Source: Nocardia terpenica
Lineage (GTDB): Bacteria > Actinomycetota > Actinomycetes > Mycobacteriales > Mycobacteriaceae
Direction of reading: 5' to 3'
DNA length: 64,000 bases
Assembly (NCBI RefSeq): GCF_013186535.1
Contig: NZ_JABMCZ010000003.1
Span: forward strand, 2,294,001 to 2,358,000
Shown here one piece after another: positions 51,167 through 59,496 of the stretch. Made by a program: the position numbers and the translations under genes. The notes under the pieces are model-generated. The model had not been told where the DNA came from and did not search any database. It worked only from the letters and a program-made list of their open reading frames with translations. The first letter of the stretch is position 1. The number at the start of each line of letters is the position of its first letter.

Positions 51167-52336
51167 CTATTCGGCCGGAATGCGGTGCGGGACGAAGGTG
51201 GAGCTGTCGTCGGTGATCAGGCCCGGTGTCTCGCGGATGCCCATGCCCGCGGCGGTGTCGCCGACGATCCACGCGCCCAGCACCGGTCGCATGCCGTCGA
51301 AGTCGGGCAGCGGGTCCAGCAGCTGGTAGACGTAGCCCTCCTCGCCGTACACGCCGCCGGTGGCGGTCTCCAGGCCCGCGCCGACGATCGTCATATTCGC
51401 GCCCTCGCGGCCCAGCTTGGGCTTTTTGATGTACTCGGTGAGCTCGTGCGGATCGTCGAGGTAGGTGGGCAGCAGGTTCGGGTGCCCCGGATACATCTCC
51501 CACAGCACCGCCAGCAGCGCCTTGTTCGACAGCATGGTCTTCCACAGCGGCTCGATCCACGTGGTGCTCGGCAGCGAGTCGACCACGCGCTTGCCGAAAT
51601 CGTCGTCGAGCACCCACTCCCACGGATACAGCTTGAAGACCGATTCCATCGGCGCCTCGGCCAGGTCCACGAACCGTTCCAGCTCGGTGTCCCAGCCGAC
51701 CTGCTCGATCGCCAGCGCCACCGTGTCGAATCCGGCCTCGGCGGCGGTCTCCTGCATGTACGCGGTGGTGACGTTGTCCTCGCCGCTCGCGTCCGCCGAG
51801 GACCAGGTGAAGTGCAGCTGGGTGGTCGGCAGGCTGTGTTCGCGCAGTTCGGTCCAGCGCTCGACGAGCTTCTCGTGCAGCGAATTCCACTGATCGTCGC
51901 CGGGGTGGACGTCGGTCAGCCAGTGCCACTGCACGATCGCCGCCTCCAGCAGCGAGGTCGGCGTATCGGCGTTGTACTCCAGCAGTTTCGCCGGACCGCG
52001 GCCGTCGTAGCGCAGATCGAACCGGCCGTAGACGTAGGGGTCCGAGCGCTGCCACGACTCCTTGATCGGGCCCCAACTCCATTCCGGCAGACCGAATTCG
52101 GCGAACCGCTCGGTGAGCACGATCTGCTCGCAGGCGGCCAGGCACATCGAGTGCAGCACCTCGACCTGGGCCTCCAGGCCGAGGATCTCGTCGAGGTCGA
52201 ACTCGTAGTGCACCGATTCGTCCCAGTACGGCCGGGGCCGCCCGTTGGTGTCGACGCCGGGGGAGCCGTACACCAGACCCTGCTCTGCAATGATGCGCTG
52301 CCATCCGCCTCGGGCCTGGCCGCGTACGCGCCGCAC
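51167..52336 (-). CDS. Glutathionylspermidine-synthase-like ATP-grasp ligase (YgiC type)
   Basis: The 389-residue protein has the GSPS C-terminal ATP-grasp fold: LLEYNADTPTSLLEAA, MESVFKLYPWEWVLDD and the nucleotide-binding KPKLGREGANMTIVGAG. The N-terminal amidase of true bifunctional glutathionylspermidine synthase is absent, as in YgiC/YjfC. The real substrate is therefore unlikely to be glutathionylspermidine (actinobacteria lack glutathione). GGAGG lies 8 nt before the GTG start. It directly follows a membrane protein with a Gly/Ser tail, the same pairing as ygiB-ygiC. Confidence 0.87.
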   Translation of the reverse strand: MRRVRGQARGGWQRIIAEQGLVYGSPGVDTNGRPRPYWDESVHYEFDLDEILGLEAQVEVLHSMCLAACEQIVLTERFAEFGLPEWSWGPIKESWQRSDPYVYGRFDLRYDGRGPAKLLEYNADTPTSLLEAAIVQWHWLTDVHPGDDQWNSLHEKLVERWTELREHSLPTTQLHFTWSSADASGEDNVTTAYMQETAAEAGFDTVALAIEQVGWDTELERFVDLAEAPMESVFKLYPWEWVLDDDFGKRVVDSLPSTTWIEPLWKTMLSNKALLAVLWEMYPGHPNLLPTYLDDPHELTEYIKKPKLGREGANMTIVGAGLETATGGVYGEEGYVYQLLDPLPDFDGMRPVLGAWIVGDTAAGMGIRETPGLITDDSSTFVPHRIPAE

Positions 52337-53116
52337 TTAAGAACCTCCACTCTTGGAGCCCCCGCCGGAGCTCCCTCCGCTCTTGGCGCCCAGCCCGCCC
52401 CGAACGACGGTGCCGCTCTTGGTGCTGACGGTGCCGCGGCTGGGCTCGATGGTGCTGCCGCCGGTGGGCGGCCGTCCGACGGTGTTGTTGCCGCCGTAGT
52501 AATAGCGATACTGGGTGCCGTTGCCGAGGATGAAGATCGGCGGCATACCCGCGTGATAGGTGCCCGCACCGGTCGCGTAGGACTGGGCCCGCACGCACTC
52601 GTCGTCGTCGACCACGGTCTTCGGATTGCCGTTGGGGTCGGTGACGGTGCAGTAGGCGGTGGTGACGGGTTCGTCGGGAGTGGTCGCCGCCTCGTAGACG
52701 AGATACCCCGCGCCCACCACGGCCGCCACGCCGACTACGGCCGCGCCGCCGATCATCATCTTCTTGCGGCGGCGGCGTTTCTCCTCCAACGCCTCCGCGG
52801 CCGCCCGCTCGGCCTCCTCGGCCCGCTTGCGCGCCTTCTCCCGCGCCCGCGTCTCGGCCAGCGTCGGCGGCCGGGGCTTGGTGATGCCCTCCTCCTGCCG
52901 CTGGATGCTGCCGCGCATGCGGCGCGTCGGCTCGCCCTGAGCGGAGGTGTCCGCGGTCGGGTCGGAATCCGTTGCGCCGGAGGGCGGTTCGAGCGGATTC
53001 GGCATGCCGGGCAGCGCCGCCGCGGGCTCCGCGAAGCCGGGTGTCGTCAACTTCTCCGTGACATCGTCGGAGGATTTGTGATCGTCGGGCGAGAAGCCCG
53101 GATGTTCAGTTGCCAA
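52337..53116 (-). CDS. Single-pass membrane protein with Gly/Ser tail (YgiB/DUF1190-like partner)
   Basis: The 259-residue protein has an acidic/Pro N-terminus, a charged helix (about 85-115, AREKARKRAEEAERAAAEAL) and a basic stretch. One transmembrane segment follows (about 119-139), and then an exported part with two cysteines (AYCTVTD, DDECVRAQ) and a YRYYYGGN region. The C-terminus is VVRGGLGAKSGGSSGGGSKS. The RGG(F/L)G plus Ser/Gly tail resembles E. coli YgiB, also encoded before its YgiC ligase. The likely start is TTG at 53116, with GGGAG 7 nt upstream. Its stop touches the ligase start, so they form one unit. Confidence 0.7.
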   Translation of the reverse strand: MATEHPGFSPDDHKSSDDVTEKLTTPGFAEPAAALPGMPNPLEPPSGATDSDPTADTSAQGEPTRRMRGSIQRQEEGITKPRPPTLAETRAREKARKRAEEAERAAAEALEEKRRRRKKMMIGGAAVVGVAAVVGAGYLVYEAATTPDEPVTTAYCTVTDPNGNPKTVVDDDECVRAQSYATGAGTYHAGMPPIFILGNGTQYRYYYGGNNTVGRPPTGGSTIEPSRGTVSTKSGTVVRGGLGAKSGGSSGGGSKSGGS

Positions 53117-53141
53117 CGATCGACTCCCTGTTCCCCACCAC

Positions 53142-53423
53142 TTATCGTTCCTCGAAGCCGACCAGATCGCCCTGGGCGGCGTCCCAGTCTTCCACAACGA
53201 GGTCGACCCGACCAGGTGTGTCCTCGGACCGCAACAGCGTCAGCAGCCGCTCGCCCCGCTCGCGCGGACCCTCGGCGACGACGTGGACCCGGCCGTCGCG
53301 CGTATTGCGCGCGTAGCCGACCAGCCCGAGTTCCAGTGCCCGCGAGCGGGTCCACCAGCGGAATCCCACGCCCTGCACCCGCCCGTGCACCCAGGCGCTC
53401 AACCGGACCGGACCGGCCGTCAC
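53142..53423 (-). CDS. acyP: Acylphosphatase
   Basis: The 93-residue protein has the AcP signature VHGRVQGVGFRWWTRSRA with the catalytic Arg, then GYARNTRDGRVHVVAEG with the catalytic Asn. It hydrolyses carboxyl-phosphate bonds. It starts with GTG one base after the OsmC stop, so the two are one transcription unit. Confidence 0.93.
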   Translation of the reverse strand: MTAGPVRLSAWVHGRVQGVGFRWWTRSRALELGLVGYARNTRDGRVHVVAEGPRERGERLLTLLRSEDTPGRVDLVVEDWDAAQGDLVGFEER

Positions 53424-53424
53424 G

Positions 53425-53880
53425 TCAGGACTCCACCTGGAACGAGAGGGTGACCTTGGTGCCCGCCTGCAGGGTGCGGCCGACGGTGCAGACCTTGTCG
53501 ATGGCCCGCTGCACGGTCACCAGCAGCCGTTCGCGCCCGGCCTCGTCCAGCTCCGACAGATCCAGCTCGACCACCTCGTCCAGCTCCGGGTAGACCTCGT
53601 TCTCCCGGTCGGCGGCGCCCGACACCCGGATCGTCACGTCGTAGCCGTCGCCGAGCCGATTCGACAGCGGGAAGTCCGAACTCATTCCGGTGCACGCCGC
53701 CAGCGCGACCTTCAGCAGCTCGCCGGGGGTGAACACGCCCGGAACGCTCTCCGAGCCGATCAGCACCTCGGCGCCGCGGGAGCTGCGTCCCGTGTAGCGG
53801 CGAACGCCGGTGCGCTCGACCCACAGCTCGGTCTGCGCCGGGGCGGTCGCGGCGGGAGATACGGAGGTCTGCTCAGCCAT
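53425..53880 (-). CDS. OsmC/Ohr-family peroxide-related protein
   Basis: The 151-residue protein has the OsmC fold with LLKVALAACTGMSSDFPLSNRLG (peroxidatic cysteine region) and a second cysteine in AIDKVCTVGRTLQAG. These reduce organic peroxides using low-molecular-weight thiols. It resembles the OsmC-type rather than the shorter Ohr-type. The N-terminus is a Thr/Ala-rich stretch. It is followed by acyP in the same unit. Confidence 0.88.
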   Translation of the reverse strand: MAEQTSVSPAATAPAQTELWVERTGVRRYTGRSSRGAEVLIGSESVPGVFTPGELLKVALAACTGMSSDFPLSNRLGDGYDVTIRVSGAADRENEVYPELDEVVELDLSELDEAGRERLLVTVQRAIDKVCTVGRTLQAGTKVTLSFQVES

Positions 53881-53960
53881 ATCTCGATCCTGCCATTCGC
53901 GTGCCGCGGTGACACACCTGGCGCTGTGGTCTGCGTCATCGCGGCGACGGTGGACGGCGG

Positions 53961-54659
53961 TCAGGCGCTGAAGCGATAGCCCATGCCCGCCTCGGTGAGC
54001 AGGTGCTTGGGATGGGAGGGGTCGTCCTCGAGTTTGCGGCGTAACTGGGCGAGATAGACACGCAGGTAATGGGTTTCGGTCGCGTACGACGGCCCCCACA
54101 CCTCGCGCAGCAGCTCGCGGCGGCCGACCAGCTTGCCCTGGTTGCGCACCAGCATCTCCAGCACGCCCCACTCGGTGGGGGTCAGGTGCACGTCGGTGCC
54201 GTGCTTGGTGACCTTCTTGGCCGCCAGATCGACGGTGAACGAGGAGGTTTCGACCACCGGGTCGGTGGTGTCGGCGGTGGCCGCGGCCCGGCGCACCGCG
54301 GCCCGCAGCCGGGCCAGCAGCTCGTCCATGCCGAAGGGCTTGGTGACATAGTCGTCCGCGCCCGCGTCCAGCGCCTCCACCTTGTCGGTGGAATCGGTGC
54401 GCGCCGACAGCACGATGACCGGCGCCTGGCTCCAGCCACGCAGCCCGGCCAGCACGTCGATGCCGTCCATATCGGGCAGGCCGAGGTCGAGCACCACCAC
54501 ATCGGGGTGTTTCTCGGCCGCCGCTCGCAGTGCCGCGGCCCCGGTGGACGCGGTGATCACCTCGTAGCCGCGCACCGAGAGGTTGATGCGCAGCGCTCGC
54601 AGGATCTGCGGTTCGTCGTCGACCACCAGAACCTTGGTCGGCGCCACAGGTGTCGTCAC
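53961..54659 (-). CDS. kdpE: Potassium two-component response regulator
   Basis: The 232-residue OmpR/PhoB-type regulator has a receiver domain (KVLVVDDEPQILRALRINL, phospho-acceptor Asp58 in VVVLDLGLPDMDG, SARTDSTDKVEALDAGADDY) and a winged-helix output domain (LTPTEWGVLEMLVRNQGKLV to HYLRVYLAQLRRKLEDDP). It lies 64 bp downstream of kdpD and opposite the kdpFABC operon, which it should activate under K+ limitation. Confidence 0.95.
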   Translation of the reverse strand: MTTPVAPTKVLVVDDEPQILRALRINLSVRGYEVITASTGAAALRAAAEKHPDVVVLDLGLPDMDGIDVLAGLRGWSQAPVIVLSARTDSTDKVEALDAGADDYVTKPFGMDELLARLRAAVRRAAATADTTDPVVETSSFTVDLAAKKVTKHGTDVHLTPTEWGVLEMLVRNQGKLVGRRELLREVWGPSYATETHYLRVYLAQLRRKLEDDPSHPKHLLTEAGMGYRFSA

Positions 54660-54723
54660 CCGATCTCCTGTTCTCGATCTGTGTCTGTGTGGGCACGACG
54701 AGCAACCCGATCATTGTCGCTCA

Positions 54724-57219
54724 TCATGCCTCCGAGTCGGCCGGTAGATCGACCACCATCGTCAAACCGCCGGCGGGTGTCGGTTCGGCGTGCACGGTTC
54801 CGCCCATCGCCTCGACGAAGCCGCGGACCACGGACAGGCCCAGGCCGACACCGGTGGAGTTGTCGCGGTCGCCGAGCCGCTGGAAGGGCTCGAACAGCTG
54901 GTCCTCCAGGTCGGTCGGCACGCCGGGACCGGAGTCGACCACCGTGATCGACACGCGGTCGCCGGTGCGTTCGGCGGTCACCCGGATGGGCGAGTCGGCG
55001 GGGGAGTAGCGCAGCGCGTTGTCGATCAGGTTGGCCAGCACCCGTTCCAGCAGGCCGCTGTCGGCGAGCACGGAGACGTCGCCGACCTCGACCTTGACCC
55101 GGTCCATGGCCGCGCGCCGCAGCCCGCGGGTGCCCATGCCGATGCCGACGACCGTGCGATTGACGACCTCCTCCAGATACACCCGGCGCAGCTGCGGTTT
55201 CACCACACCCACCGCGAGCCGCGAGGAGTCCAGCAGGTTGCCGACCAGCCCGGTGAGCTGATCGACCGATTCCTCGATGGTTTCCAGCAATTCGGCGGTG
55301 TCCTCGGCGGAGAACTCCACGTCGTCGCTGCGCAGGCTGGACACCGCGGCCTTGGCCGCCGCCAGTGGGGTGCGCAGGTCGTGGCTGACCGCCGACAGCA
55401 GCGCGCGGCGCAGCCGGTCGGCCTCGATCACGCTGGCCGCGGCCTGCGCCTCGTCGGACAGCTTGCGCTGGCGCACCAGCCCGGCCGCCTGATTGGCGAC
55501 CGCGCCCAGCACCAGCCGATCGCCCGGGGTGAGGGCACGGCCGTTGAGTAGCAGCCAGTGCGTGTCGTCGCCCGCCTCGATGGCGGTGTCGGCGTCGGCG
55601 ACCCGGCGGGCGGGGTTCTCGCCGACGCAGGCGATGACGTCGTCGTCGGTGGCGAAGCTGACCGCGCGCTGGCCGTAGGTCTCGCGGGCGCGCTCGAGCA
55701 GATCGTGCAGGTCGGCGCCGTGCAGCACCGAGCCCGCGAACAGGATCAGCAGCTCGGCCTGGCGGGAAGCCTTGCGCGCCTCGCGGGTTCGCTTGTTCGA
55801 CAGGTCCACCAGCGCCGCGACCGCGACCGCGACCATGGCCATCACCACCACGGTGAGGAAGTTGTTCAGCTCGGCGATGGTGAGGCTGTTGGTGGGCGAG
55901 ACGAAGAACCAGTTCAGCAGCAGGCCGCCCAGCACCGCCGACAGCGCGGCCGGGGCGACGCCGCCCAGCAGCGAGACCGCGATGACGCCGATGAAATACA
56001 GCGCGCTCTCGCCACCCAGGTCCAGGTGCCGGTCCAGCCAGAAGTAGCAGATCGCGGTGATCACGACGGGCGTGAGCAGCGACGCCAGCCAGGAGATCGT
56101 CTTGTGTTCCCGCGGCGCCACCGAGGACCAGCGGAACCCGGTCTTGGCCCCCTCGTGGGTGACCATGTGCACGTCGATCTTTCCCGACATCTGCACCACG
56201 GTCGAGCCGATGCCCTCGTCCAGGATGCGGGCCCAGCGCGAGCGGCGGGAGGTGCCCAGCACCAGCTGGGTGGCGTTGACCTGGCGGGCGAAGTCCAGCA
56301 GCGCGCTCGGCACGTCCTCGCCGGTCACGGTGTGCAGGCTGGCGCCGAGGCTGTTGGCCAGATCGCGCAGCCGCCCCAGCCGCTGCGTGGACACGCCCAC
56401 CAGTCCGTCGCCGCGCACCACGTGCACCACGATCAGATCGGCGCTGGACTTGGTGGCGATGCGGCTGGCGCGCCGCACGATGGTCTCCGATTCCGGGCCG
56501 CCGGTCACCGCGACCACGACCCGCTCGCGGGCCTCCCACAGCTCGGTGATCTTGTGGTCGGCGCGGTACTTCGCCAGCGCGGCGTCGACCTGGTCGGCCA
56601 GCCACAGCAGCGCCAATTCCCGCAGCGCCGTGAGGTTTCCGGGCCGGAAGTAGTTGCGCAGCGCGGCGTCCACCTTCTCGGCGGCGTAGACGTTGCCGTG
56701 CGAGAGCCTGCGCCGCAACGCCTCCGGCGTGACGTCGACCAGCTCCACCTGATCGGCGCTGCGAACCACCCAGTCCGGCACCGTTTCTCGCTGCACCACG
56801 CCGGTGATCTGCTCGACCACGTCGTTGAGGCTCTCCAGGTGCTGCACATTGACCGTGGACACCACGTCGATGCCGGCCTCGAGCAGTTCGTGCACGTCCT
56901 GCCAGCGCTTCTCGTTGCGGGAGCCGGGCACGTTGGTGTGCGCCAGTTCGTCGACGAGCACCACCGTGGGCCGCCGCCGCAGCACGGCGTCGACATCGAG
57001 TTCCGCGATGGTGGTCTCGCGGTAGGACATCATCTTCGGTGCGACGCGCTCGATGCCTTCCAGCAACTCGGCGGTCTTCTTGCGACCATGGGTCTCCACC
57101 ACCGCGGCCACCACGTCCCGGCCGCGTTCCAGGCGCCGATGCGCCTCACCGAGCATCGCGTAGGTCTTGCCCACACCGGGGGCGGCGCCCAGGTAGATCC
57201 GTAATTGACCGCGTTTCAC
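54724..57219 (-). CDS. kdpD: Potassium sensor histidine kinase
   Basis: The 831-residue sensor has an N-terminal KdpD domain with a Walker A motif (GAAPGVGKTYAMLGEAHRRL) and a USP-like domain (VVAVTGGPESETIVRRASR to LVLGTSRRSRW). Four transmembrane helices follow (about 375-480), then a GAF-like region. The kinase core has His613 (SAVSHDLRTPL), LIDNALRYS and VDSGPGVP. Its GTG start overlaps the stop of an upstream 49-codon ORF (GTGA), suggesting coupled translation. Confidence 0.96.
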   Translation of the reverse strand: MKRGQLRIYLGAAPGVGKTYAMLGEAHRRLERGRDVVAAVVETHGRKKTAELLEGIERVAPKMMSYRETTIAELDVDAVLRRRPTVVLVDELAHTNVPGSRNEKRWQDVHELLEAGIDVVSTVNVQHLESLNDVVEQITGVVQRETVPDWVVRSADQVELVDVTPEALRRRLSHGNVYAAEKVDAALRNYFRPGNLTALRELALLWLADQVDAALAKYRADHKITELWEARERVVVAVTGGPESETIVRRASRIATKSSADLIVVHVVRGDGLVGVSTQRLGRLRDLANSLGASLHTVTGEDVPSALLDFARQVNATQLVLGTSRRSRWARILDEGIGSTVVQMSGKIDVHMVTHEGAKTGFRWSSVAPREHKTISWLASLLTPVVITAICYFWLDRHLDLGGESALYFIGVIAVSLLGGVAPAALSAVLGGLLLNWFFVSPTNSLTIAELNNFLTVVVMAMVAVAVAALVDLSNKRTREARKASRQAELLILFAGSVLHGADLHDLLERARETYGQRAVSFATDDDVIACVGENPARRVADADTAIEAGDDTHWLLLNGRALTPGDRLVLGAVANQAAGLVRQRKLSDEAQAAASVIEADRLRRALLSAVSHDLRTPLAAAKAAVSSLRSDDVEFSAEDTAELLETIEESVDQLTGLVGNLLDSSRLAVGVVKPQLRRVYLEEVVNRTVVGIGMGTRGLRRAAMDRVKVEVGDVSVLADSGLLERVLANLIDNALRYSPADSPIRVTAERTGDRVSITVVDSGPGVPTDLEDQLFEPFQRLGDRDNSTGVGLGLSVVRGFVEAMGGTVHAEPTPAGGLTMVVDLPADSEA

Positions 57220-57365
57220 TCGTCAATCATCGCGCGTGACGTGCGTCGCGAACGCCCCGGCACGCGTGTCCTGGTTTGCGTGCCCGGGTTGGCGAGCACG
57301 CGCAGGAGCAGCGCGCAGCCCAGGAAGCCGAGAATCACACACAGCGTGACCGTGAAGTCCGGCAC
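57216..57365 (-). CDS. Small membrane protein coupled to kdpD (49 residues)
   Basis: A GTG at 57363-57365 is preceded by AAGGAG on the minus strand at suitable spacing. The product MPDFTVTLCVILGFLGCALL... is one hydrophobic helix (about residues 4-25) followed by an Arg-rich cytoplasmic tail (RTRVPGRSRRTSRAM). Its TGA overlaps the GTG of kdpD. No family is recognised. Topology and coupling suggest a KdpF-like accessory for the sensor. It has two cysteines in the helix. Confidence 0.65.
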   Translation of the reverse strand: MPDFTVTLCVILGFLGCALLLRVLANPGTQTRTRVPGRSRRTSRAMIDE

Positions 57366-57460
57366 CGTCCCTCTCCTTACTCATCCCGACGCCGGCCGTC
57401 ACCTGCCGCGGCCGAGCTCACCACTGTCTACCGCCCGCATCCGGAGCTACCGTGGTCTTT

Positions 57461-57568
57461 ACGCCTTCTTGACGGCTGTGACATCGACCTTTATGCCTTT
57501 CCGGCGACACACCGGGGTCACCCGTAAGCGGCCCGTCAATCCGGACGTCTGGGACGCTAAGAAGGCGT
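57461..57568. promoter_or_regulatory. Inverted motif pair in the kdp divergent region
   Basis: ACGCCTTCTT (57461-57470) and AAGAAGGCGT (57559-57568) are exact inverse complements, each with A/T-rich outer bases. They lie between the divergent kdpD and kdpF sides and could be KdpE half-sites. No consensus for this phylum was checked. Confidence 0.35.
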
Positions 57569-57654
57569 TAACGGCCTCGAAAACGACCGATATCGACGCT
57601 TGACTCACTCCGGCGCATCGCGGGTGCGTCGTGTTCGAAGAGAGGTTCCAACAC

Positions 57655-57738
57655 ATGTCTGTCGTGGTGTTCACGGTGCTGACGGTGGCGATTTTCGCGC
57701 TGCTCGGCCTGATCCAACGGGGAGTGGAACGGCTGTGA
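57655..57738 (+). CDS. 27-residue membrane microprotein preceding kdpF
   Basis: The frame ATG TCT GTC... encodes MSVVVFTVLTVAIFALLGLI and a short QRGVERL end: one transmembrane helix with a basic C-terminus. GAGAGG lies upstream. Its TGA at 57736-57738 overlaps the kdpF GTG at 57735 (GTGA), indicating coupling. It is too short for usual annotation. The position suggests a second small subunit or assembly factor of the Kdp pump. I recall similar small ORFs before kdpF in other actinobacteria but could not check. Confidence 0.7.
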   Translation: MSVVVFTVLTVAIFALLGLIQRGVERL

Positions 57739-57821
57739 CGCAGAACATCATCGGTCTGGTTCTCGCCGTCGCCATCGCCGTGTATCTCATTGCCGCGCTG
57801 CTGTTTCCGGAGAGGTTCTAG
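57735..57821 (+). CDS. kdpF: K+-transporting ATPase small subunit KdpF
   Basis: The 28-residue protein MTQNIIGLVLAVAIAVYLIA plus ALLFPERF is one transmembrane helix ending in the family tail (L-x-x-P-E-R-F). KdpF stabilises the KdpABC complex. It overlaps the preceding microprotein stop and ends directly before the GTG of kdpA, so translation is tightly coupled. Confidence 0.92.
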   Translation: MTQNIIGLVLAVAIAVYLIAALLFPERF

Positions 57822-59495
57822 GTGAACACGACTACCGCAGGGATCGTCTTCGCGGCGGCCCTGGTCATCGCCCTTGCCGTCGTTCATATTCCGTTGGGCG
57901 ACTACATGTATCGGGTCTACTCCTCGGAGAAGCATTCGCGCGCCGAGCGTGTGATCTACCGCGCCATCGGGGTGCAGCCGGGCGTGGAGCAGACCTGGGC
58001 GGTGTATGCCCGCAGTGTGCTGGCCTTCTCGGCGGTCAGCGTGCTGTTCCTGTTCTTCCTGCAACTGGTGCAGGGCAAACTGCCGCTGCACCCGCATGAT
58101 CCGGGGACCAAGATGTCCGCGGATCTGGCGTGGAACACCGCGATCAGCTTCGTCACCAATACCAACTGGCAGAACTATGCCGGTGAGTCGACGCTGGGGC
58201 ATATCGTGCAGATGTGCGGCCTGGCGGTGCAGAACTTCGTGTCGGCGGCCGTCGGTATGGCGGTGGCGATCGCGCTGGTGCGTAGCTTCGCCCGTCATCA
58301 CACCGGCGATCTCGGCAACTTCTGGGTGGATCTGGTGCGGGGAACCATCCGCATTCTGCTGCCGATCGCGTTCGTGTTCGCGATCGTGCTGGTCGCGGGC
58401 GGCGTCATCGAGAACTTCCACGTGCTCGACCAGGCCGCGCACACGGTGGGCAACACCGGCGCGCAGACCCTGCCGGGAGGTCCGGTGGCGAGCCAGGAGG
58501 TCATCAAGCTGCTGGGGACCAATGGTGGCGGGTTCTTCAATGTGAACTCCGCGCATCCGTTCGAGAACCCCACGGCGTGGACCAATTTCGTCGAGATCTT
58601 CCTGCTGCTGGTGATCAGCTTCTCGCTGCCGCGCACCTTCGGGCGCATGGTCGGCAACACCAAGCAGGGCTGGGCGATCCTGTCGGTCATGACCACGCTG
58701 GCGCTGTTCAGCCTGGTGCTGCAGAACTTCTTCCAGATGCGGCACCACGGCACCGTGCCCACCGCGGTCGGCGCGGCCATGGAGGGGGTGGAAACCCGCT
58801 TCGGGGTGTCGAATTCGGCGACCTTCGCCACCGCGACCACGCTGACCTCCACGGGCGCGGTCGATTCCGCGCACGACTCCTACACCAGCCTCGGCGGCTT
58901 GATGACGATGTTCAATATGCAGCTGGGTGAGGTCGCGCCGGGTGGTACCGGTTCGGGTCTGTACGGCATGCTGATCCTGGCCGTGATCACGGTGTTCATC
59001 GCGGGCCTGATGGTCGGCCGCACCCCGGAGTACCTGGGTAAGAAGATCACCCCGCGCGAAATCAAGCTGGCCGCTTCGTATTTCCTGGTCAGCCCGCTGA
59101 TCGTGCTGGTGGGGACCGCCATTGCGATGGCGTTGCCGGGGGAGCGCGCGGGTATGGCGAACACGGGGGCGCACGGATTGTCGGAGGTGCTGTACGCGTT
59201 CACCTCCGCGGCCAACAACAACGGCTCGGCGTTCGCGGGCCTGAGCGGCAATACCGTCTGGTGGAATACCGCGCTGGGTCTGGCCATGGTGTTGGGCCGG
59301 TTCATTCCGATCGTTTTCGTTCTCGCACTGGCCGGTTCGCTGGCGCAGCAGGGCCACACCCCGGAGTCCGTCGGCACCCTGCCGACGCATCGGCCGCAGT
59401 TCGTCGGCATGGTGGCGGGTGTGACGGTCATCCTGGTCGCCCTCACCTTCTTGCCCGCGCTGGCGCTCGGGCCGCTCGCCGAAGGAATTCACTGA
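57822..59495 (+). CDS. kdpA: K+-transporting ATPase subunit A (channel-like)
   Basis: KdpA binds and translocates K+. The 557-residue membrane protein has ten or so helices and the four selectivity-filter-like segments, including FVTNTNWQNYAGE, LLGTNGGGFFNVNSAHPFENP and the later SAANNNGSAFAGLSGNT. It starts with GTG immediately after the kdpF stop, with GGAGAGG upstream, and is followed by kdpB one base later. Confidence 0.97.
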   Translation: MNTTTAGIVFAAALVIALAVVHIPLGDYMYRVYSSEKHSRAERVIYRAIGVQPGVEQTWAVYARSVLAFSAVSVLFLFFLQLVQGKLPLHPHDPGTKMSADLAWNTAISFVTNTNWQNYAGESTLGHIVQMCGLAVQNFVSAAVGMAVAIALVRSFARHHTGDLGNFWVDLVRGTIRILLPIAFVFAIVLVAGGVIENFHVLDQAAHTVGNTGAQTLPGGPVASQEVIKLLGTNGGGFFNVNSAHPFENPTAWTNFVEIFLLLVISFSLPRTFGRMVGNTKQGWAILSVMTTLALFSLVLQNFFQMRHHGTVPTAVGAAMEGVETRFGVSNSATFATATTLTSTGAVDSAHDSYTSLGGLMTMFNMQLGEVAPGGTGSGLYGMLILAVITVFIAGLMVGRTPEYLGKKITPREIKLAASYFLVSPLIVLVGTAIAMALPGERAGMANTGAHGLSEVLYAFTSAANNNGSAFAGLSGNTVWWNTALGLAMVLGRFIPIVFVLALAGSLAQQGHTPESVGTLPTHRPQFVGMVAGVTVILVALTFLPALALGPLAEGIH

Positions 59496-59496
59496 A

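Noticed and set aside
57600..57821. 73-residue minus-to-kdpF fused frame starting upstream of kdpF
   Set aside because: Only the last 28 residues match KdpF. The upstream part is Arg-rich translation of the leader in a different frame from the 27-codon membrane ORF.
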